64,000 nt of DNA from Catonia carolina (lineage: Eukaryota > Arthropoda > Insecta > Hemiptera > Achilidae). The notes under the pieces were generated by a model. That model did no database searches. It was given only the letters and a program-made list of their open reading frames with translations, and was not told the origin of the DNA. The position numbers were made by a program, and so were the translations under genes. The stretch lies in assembly GCA_035578175.1 (NCBI GenBank), contig JAQMRL010000001.1, forward strand, positions 184,089,283 through 184,153,282, in the 5' to 3' direction. Shown here piece by piece: positions 13,301 through 22,300 of this stretch (its first letter is position 1; each line of letters opens with the position of its first letter).

Positions 13301-16300
13301 AAAAAAACAGAAAATTGCTAATTACCTCTAAACTAAGCGTTATACAAAAAACCGTTTGAAATAAAAGTTGCAGGTTTTTTAATTCTCTACAACTTTTATT
13401 ACATACATTTTGGCGCTAAAATTTATATTTAAGCCGCAATCTTAAAAAAACAATTTTTTTACGTGAAAACAGCCTCACCGAGAATTTCAACAAACATGAC
13501 ACCTACCTTATCTTGTAGAGCATAAGAAAATAAGTAAACCAGGCGATTTAAAAAAAATTCGTAGGACCAGTTTTTGAGAAAATTGTAAAAAAGTGAAAAA
13601 TTACATGAATAAACTACTACTTCCGGTTGACCGATTTTGATGAAAATGTTCGTGTCGGGTCCGGTAGTAGTATGTAACTTAAGTTTCAAGTTTCAAGTTC
13701 GTACGATATTCCGTTCTTGAGATATTCTGTTCACACACACACACAGACCAATCGCCAAAAACATGTTTTTTGGGTTCAGGGGGTCCGAAAACGTATAGAT
13801 CCGGTGAAAACTCGATTTCGAAAAATCAACATGAAAACAATACTTTCCTTCCTATATATTCATATAGGCAAGAGAAAGTAAAAAGTAACAGTTTATGCAA
13901 TGCTTTTAAGAAATCAGACACTTATCTTAAAATGGACCTTAGTTTCAGTTTTACTGCTGCATACAATATTTTATAGTTTAATTTAGACAATAATGTAAAA
14001 ATTGAATACAAATGATCTGCAATAGAATAGTAACACCTTACGTGGGCTAAAATAATACTTATGTTACGCTTTAAAAAACTTGTTAAATCATCAACTTAGC
14101 TGACTACTACAGTCAATCAATAATAGCAAAAGTAAATTACAAAGAGAGGAGGACAGAACTATTTGGAATTTATATATGTTCTACAGTCAGCCCTTTGGGA
14201 ATTGACCTAAGTAATGCTTTGGCTCTGGCAATCTTAGCCTCCCCGACTTTCACCACCTTAAATCTTGACCAGTGGACAAATGCTTTAATACGGATTTAAA
14301 AAGATAATAAAAATATTGGGTGCGAAGTAAAAAAAATCTGGTGTGAAACAATCACACTACTTTCTCTTGCCAATGCAAATAATGAACAATATAACCTAAC
14401 ATTAGTAATAAAATATAAGAAATAAACAAAAACTAACCTCAATAAACATAACCTAATTTTAAGTACAAGTTATAGTTGAATTAAAAGTAAAACAAACTGG
14501 AGCTAGCGAGGGCAAAGGGAGCCGAAGCCGCCGGTCCGGGGCTCAGCTTGCTCTCAGCCAACCAGCTCAGAGCAATTTTTATGGCAACCTTTCGTGAAAG
14601 CCTTGTCATATTTCAGTAGCAATCCGCTTTTGCAATAGAGTGTACTGTACTTTCTTAAATTGCAATCAAATTTGCAGTGTACTTTTGGAACAATTTTCAT
14701 TGTAAAATGCATCTCATAATGAGAGAAAGCAAAGCAAATAGAGATGGAGTGGAGGCATGCAAATGACGCGTACAGCGCCAGTGTTGGTAACACACTGCTC
14801 ATAGTGGCAACACTGGAGGCTGAGAGCCCCGAGCACTCCCCCTACAGTCACTGCTCCAGGTTTATTTTACTTTTAATTAATTCTACTACAATAGACAGCG
14901 TGGTGACAAGGTGTTACAATTAGAATGCAGTGGGAGGTAAAATTTTTTTATAAAATTATTAAGAGCTTAATCTCTATTTATTTTGCGACTTTCTTTAATA
15001 GTTTATTTTTAATTTGTTGCAGGGTTTTGAATGTAAATAGAGGTGTAAATGAAATTGGCACTTGTTTTGTATGATTACCTACATGATTATTGCCTAATTA
15101 CAAAAGTAGTATTTAATTATGACAATGTTGCAGGTCAGAACAAGAGCAAAGCAATAGTAGCTCTCTATCAGTAAGCAGTTTCTAAGCTAAACATAACAGA
15201 GATAACACATAAATTTTTAATTATTGGTCATACCTAAAACGAGGGTGACTCAATGCATTCTGTTATCGAAAAACAGAAAAGAGGGTGTTAAAAAGCGAAC
15301 CAATTTACACACCAGCTCAATGGAGTGCAATTATAAGGTCTGCAAAAAATCTGGTAAGCCTTACCATGTTTCTGAGGCACACACTGATAATTTAAAAAAT
15401 TTGGCTGGTCAGATTGGGAGTATTTTCAATAAACGAAAATAAGAGAAGGTGAAATGAAAGGATATTAAAATCATCCAAGTACGTCAAGGTATGCTGTACA
15501 AATTTTTTTATAAAACTGATTATTCTGATACTGAGTTTAAAGAAGTCTGCACTAGATGAAGGCAATGTGGTCGACGGCCAGTGTCTCTAAATCTGAAGAA
15601 AGCCTAAGAAAATTCCCCAAGTATTAGTGTACAAAAATACAATGATCTTTTGGACCTGTGCAACATTTTAGTTTGTGCATCAAACACCACACATTTTTTA
15701 AATCGCTTTGATTTGAAGATAATAGGAAATGAACTGATTAATAGCCATAATGAGAGCAACATTTGTGAAGACATTGAATAATGCAATATTAACAATTATT
15801 TTAACTGTAAACCTAAAAATTGTAATTATTTCTTCCAAAAATATATTAATAAAGTGATTTTCAAAATAGTTTTTGTATCGGTTGTTAAAACTCCTTTTAT
15901 TGGATTCTTACGGTGTATTATGTAAAGGAAGGCTTGATTTTGGTCTGTTGTAAGTAAATAATTTATTTTTTTTAATTATTATCTTCAAGCTTCTGAGATT
16001 AAAATTTTAACCATTATTTAAACAAGGTATATATTATGAAACACTGAAAAAATTAAGAATTGCCTAAATTAAAGATAAGTATTTTTAAATGTAGTACAAA
16101 CTTTAAAATTGACCTAGAGAGAAATTAGCGTTTTCTAGACGTGGCTGTATTACTTTCAAGAAGCGAAATATTTAAAAAAAATTGAACTGACTTTAGAAGA
16201 AATTTAGCAATTTAAGACGCACTAAAAATTAAGTTAAGATTTAGATACATAAAAAGTAAAAATGTATCAGTGATGATGCATAGTTAAGTCACTTGTTTAT

Positions 16301-19300
16301 CTCTGTAATGATACAAGGAATTGAAAAAAGATTTTCTCAATCAATTTTAAACGGTGGGGTAAAACAACAGAACTGATTCAGGTAAATATCAAATGAGACC
16401 ACTGGGGTGTGTTTTTGAATGTGTGTTCTAAATTTTATCAAATTCAAAGCGGTAGTTTCAGATTAATGGCCAAACAAACATAAGAAATTCATTTGCGTTA
16501 AGTTGCTAACCTCCTCTATTTTTGAAGATGGTTAAAATGAAAGTCTACAATTTAATATTATTCACAGAAAAAATACCTCTTCAAAATTTTGAACTTGAAA
16601 GAGATCCTTGATTGTTCTTCTAATAATGGCATCTTTTGTTCGAACTAACCCATCGATACTTACTTTGTCAACACGTGCCTAAAATAAACAAAAAAAAAAA
16701 AACAGTAAATATATTTGTATAAAACTAAAAATCTGGTGTGAAACACTCACACAACTTTCTCTTGCCAATGCATATAATTAACAATATAACCTAACATTAG
16801 TAATAAAACATTAGAAATAAAAAAAAACTAACCTCAAAAACATAACCTTATTTTAATCAGGAGTGAAAGATGCAAAATGAAAATCGAACTCAGTTTGGAT
16901 TAAAAATACGAAAAATCACTCTTTCACGCTAAACTAGGCTCTGTAGAGAAAAATGCTATAAATAAAAGTTGTAGATCTTTTCATTTCCTATAAATTTGAT
17001 TATATATTTTTTTGTCGTAAAATGCGTACTAAAGCCGAAATCTTAAAAAAATCGATTTTTCACACGTTTTCATGAGAAAAAAACAGAAAATCGCTAATTA
17101 CCGCTAAACTAAGCGTTATACAAAAAAATGTTTGAAATAAAAGTTGTAGAATTTTTAATTCTCTACAACTTTTATTATATAATGTTTTGCGCTAAAATGC
17201 ATATTAAAGCCGCAATCTTTAAAAAACTATGTTTTTACGTGAAAACAGTCTCACCAAGAATTTCAACAAACATGGCGCCTACCCTATCTTGTAGAGAATA
17301 AAAAATTGAATAAACCAGGCGATTTTAAAAAAAATCGTAGGACCAGTTTTTGAGAAAATCGCAAAAAAGCGAAAAATTATACAAATAAACTACTACTTCC
17401 GGTTGACCGATTTTGATGAAAATGTTCGTGTCGGGTCCGGTAGTGGTATGTAACTTAAGTTTCAAGTTCGTACGATGTTCTGTTCTTGAGATATTTTGTA
17501 GACACACACACACCGACCAATCGCTAAAAACATGTTTTTTGGGTTTAGGGGGTCTGAAAACGTATAGATCCGGTGAAAACTCTATTTCGAAAAATCGACA
17601 TGAAAACAATACTTTCCTTCCTATATATTCATATAGGCAAGAGAAAGTAAAAAAACAGTAAATATATTTGTATAAAACTAAAAAATGATAAAATTTTACT
17701 CAAGAAAATAGAGATAATATCATCTGAAAACGTCTTAAAATTAAACGTTAAATTAAGACACCTTCAAATAATTCATCCACTTAACCGTCTTCCAAGTTCC
17801 CTCAGGTTGGGTGCAACACAACTTTCCATACCTATCACTGAACCATTGCTCCTTACATTGAATCTTTTTCCCGATTTCATCCATAACAGAACCCATCCAC
17901 TTTACTCTTAAAACTCTCTGCCTCCAAACCATACTTAACAATTTTTTCATTTCACTACATCAGTGCCCTTTCATTTCCTCCTCTATGTTTCCCCATATAA
18001 CAAAGTCATCTAGAAATAATAAACACCCAGTCCTTGAGCATCTTCTTCACTCTACCTTGGAGTATTGATAGAAATAACAAACAAATGAAAATCAGCAGTT
18101 CAAGAAAAAATTTAGAAGTTGGAGCAATTATTTTTTTATTCTAAGATATTTATAATATAAGAAAAATTGCAAATTAAGACACTATGACACAGTTATAACA
18201 CACTACAGAATGGAAACAAAGTGACTTAACAAAAACAAATGAAAGAATTAGAAAAGACCAAGAAGACAAATTTAAGAAAGCTATATGGATCAAATATCAA
18301 AATCTGGTGAAGGAAAACCAAAATCAAATACAGAAAAAGTAATAAAAAGGAAGAAGTAATAACAGTAATAAGGTTTTATTAAAACCTTAGAAGAAACAAT
18401 CATTAGTACTCTGATATTTTGTTACGTGAAAATAATGAATGAAAACAGGTCAAACAAGAAAATTTTTAATACTTGAAATGACAAATTTTGGTTCTTCAAT
18501 GGTAGAGATTTATAACTAAAATATCAATAAAACCATTTCAGTCATTTATTTTAAGTATTGCTTGTTTTGGACACTTTTACAAGCTCACCTAACATGTTTA
18601 ACCCCTCTTGCGAAAATAAATGGCAACAGAAGTAGTAAAGAAAAAATCCCTTTAATGAGACGACGCACCCTGTGAGGGGTGGCAATCTGTAAAAAGGCTA
18701 AAAGGCAAAAAGAAATCAAAGACACTACTTTTGTTTCCAAATTATGTCTTTGATTCTAGACTTCCCGTTTGGGCCACTCTGGTCAAAACCGGAATTTCAA
18801 ACCCAATTCAGGTCCACTAACTTTTTGTGTAGATTACAACACCAAAAACTGTTTGTTGCTACCTCATGTAGTTTCTGACATCTGGGTGTGACAGACGGAC
18901 AAAGGAAAATGACAATGCCAATTTTAAAAATTGCCACTAATAAAGAAAAGGATGCGTAAGCTGAGCAAAACTTAGAACAGTAGGGCCTGTAAGACATTGA
19001 TAAGAAACAATCATATAAATTTTGAGATATGAATTCCACTATTTTACTTACCTCTACTTTCTGTAAATTTATTGTCTTTTGTTCTCTTGTGTTCGCACCG
19101 CTGTCCATACCTTCCGATTCTGTGAATGTGGAATACTCCTAAAACAATAATTATATAGCATTATTAAAGTTTATTATTTATGATGTAGGTACTTATTTTT
19201 TAAAACCGATTCATAATTATAATGTTACTTTCTCTTTCTTTACACGAAGATTTAAGGAAGGAAAGGTATTCTATGTTGATTTTTAGAAATTCAGTTTTCA

Positions 19301-22300
19301 CCGGGAATACAAGTTTTAAGGCCTTCTGAACCTTAGAAAAACATGTTTTTAGCTGTTGGTCAATTTGGGAATGAATGAGAAGAGTAAATAACAGACCGCA
19401 AAAAATAAATATTCATTTTTGTGGACATACTACTTATAAAATGGACTAGAAAAGTTTCATGAAACAGTTATTCAATAGACGTAAATAATGCCACTGAAAC
19501 CGAAAAGGTATGAAGGTGTTAAAAAGGATAAGGACAGAATTCAATTTAGAAAAATAGTTTAAATATTTCAGGGCTTCCAAGAGAAAGAAATCATGATAAA
19601 TTAATTACAACAAAAGACGATTAGAAGAAAGCGTTTAGTGAAAAAATGAAAAATGCTTAAAAGAGAGACAAAAAATAGTAACCAAAAACTTTACACATGA
19701 GAAAAAAATCATCATAATGTGGTCCCTAGTTGACCGAAATTATATAAGACATTTAAATAAATAGCTTTGATTCAACATAAAATGAGCCATGAATAATAAC
19801 AAAAAACTTAAATCTTTGAAATGATTAATTACATCATTAGAAAAAATTTACGGAAGCAATGTTAATTTTCTTTCAAATACAAACATGATAGCTTAAGAAT
19901 TTTATTAGTATTTAATAAAAAGGTAATTTAGTTCTGTGAATTATCATATTCTGTAGTAACTAATAAACAACAAAAGTACTGTTTAAAGTAGGTAAAAACA
20001 CTTTTATAAGGCCAGTGGTTAGCGCAACTGGCTATTACGCCGGGGTCCCAGGTTTGATTCCTGGTCAGGTCTGGCATTTTTTCATCACTCATTTTCACAT
20101 ATCACATTCTCCACCATCTGCATTAGCAGAAATTGCAAAACAGTCAGACAGTCAGACATAAAACGAAAAAAAAGCACATGGGTTAAATATAAAATTACTC
20201 ATACTAAAACTTGATGTTGCTTAGATACAGTTTATTTAATATAAGTTCTTTATGGTGTAGTATATTTATGTCAAAATACTTTCAATACGTTTAAATGTGA
20301 AATAAAATTAAATTGTTCATAATGGCTTCCAGAAAATTGATACCGACTATATGTAGCTCATTAGCAGAACTAAGAGGATCTCACGGCTCATCAACTTATG
20401 ATATTGCTAAACTTATTTGGGCACTAATACCGAATAACAAAAATAGACCAAATATTCGGGATATTGAAAGAGCATTAACACTTGCGGTAAAGCAAAATGT
20501 CATCGAAAGAACAAATCAAGGTCTATTCAGGCTAGTCACGAAGAGCTCACCAAAACCATTAAATTTTCCTGTTCGTTCAATGGACAGAACTGGCACTCAT
20601 TCCAGTCATACAAGAAGAGCAACAACACACAAGAATAGGAATTACTTTAAAGATTGGGAAAGTACTACAGATTCATCATACACTCAATCAACATACGCGA
20701 GTACAAAAATATATAATAAAAATAAAAACAGAAAATATTATAATTACAACAACTTCCAGTCAAAGAAAAGATACAGTGACAAGTCCACTTCAACAATAGT
20801 ATCGAATGTCAGTCATAAAAGAAAGAAACCAGCGAACTCAAAGCTTTCAAGAAAGTGTAATCTTCATTATAGAATTCATCGAAGTGGTCATAAATATAAA
20901 AAAAGTCAGAAATAGTTTTACAATATACACTATTATAGTTGTAAAAATTATTTACTATTTATTACTCAAAAGCACCATCATTAAAAATTCATAGACCAAA
21001 AGTAATGAATTTTGAAATTGATTAATAAACTAAAGTAATTTTATTGAATTTTTCTATTTGGATTTATTTATTACCACTTATCATACCGTGTAATATTGTT
21101 TTCAACAAACTATATTTAAGAATTCTGAATGTAACTGTATATTTCATTCTTAACCAGGCTTATATGAAATTCATTCTTTAGTAAAATAACCAAACAAAAA
21201 ACAACTTGCTGCCCATTCATCAATTTTATAAAAAATTACCTAATGCGTTTCAACCAATATTGTATTTATTCAGCATTTACTTTGACTTACATTTTTAAAA
21301 ATAAATGTACTGTTGGTTTTTGTCTATTTTTACTTTCTCTTGCCTATATGAATATATAGGAAGGAAAGTATTGTTTTCATGCCGATTTTTCGAAATCGAG
21401 TTTTCACTGGATCTATATGTTTTCGGACCCCCTGAACCCAAAAAACATGTTTTTAGCGATTGGTCTGTGTGTGTGTGTGTATACAAAATATCTCAAGAAC
21501 GGAACATCGTACGAACTTGAAACTTAAGTTACATACCACTACCCAACACCCGACACGAACATTTTCATCAAAATCGGTCAACCGGAAGTAGTAGTTTATT
21601 CGTATAATTTTTCAATTTTTTGTGATTTTCTCCAAAACTGGTCTTACGATTTTTTTAAAAATCGCCTGGTTTACTCAATTTGTTATTCTCTACAAGATAG
21701 GGTAGGCGTCATGTTTGCTAAAATTCTGGGTCAGGCTGTTTTCACGTAAAAACATAGTTTTTTTTAAGATTACGGCTTTAATATGCAATTTAGAGATAAA
21801 ATTTATATAATAAAAGTTGTAGAGAATTTAAAATTCTACAACTTTTATTTCAAACAACTTTTTTGTATAACGCTTAGTTTAGCAGTAATTAGTGATTTTC
21901 TGTTTTTTTCTCACGAAAACGTGTGAAAAATCGATTTTTTTAACATTTCGGCCTTAGTATGCATTTTATGACTAAAGTGTATATAATAAATTTTATAGGA
22001 AATGAAAAGATCTACAACTTTTATTTTGAGCATTTTTCTCTACAGAGCCTAGTTTAGCGTGAAAGAGTGATTTTCCGTATTTTTAAGCCAAACTCAGGTT
22101 GATTTTCATTTTGCGTCTTTCATATATGATTAAAATTAGGTTATGTTTATTGAGGTTAGTTTTTGTTTATTTCTAATATTTTATTAATAATGTTAGGTTT
22201 ATTATTAATTATTTGCATTGGCAAGAGAAAGTTGTGTGAGTGTTTCACACCAGATTTTTTTACATAGTTTTCTTCAACACGCATTTTCCTTAATAATAAT

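Noticed and set aside
20011..20085. tRNA gene
   Set aside because: Only A-box and B-box-like motifs are present, with no proper cloverleaf. The body and A-rich tail mark it as a tRNA-derived SINE.
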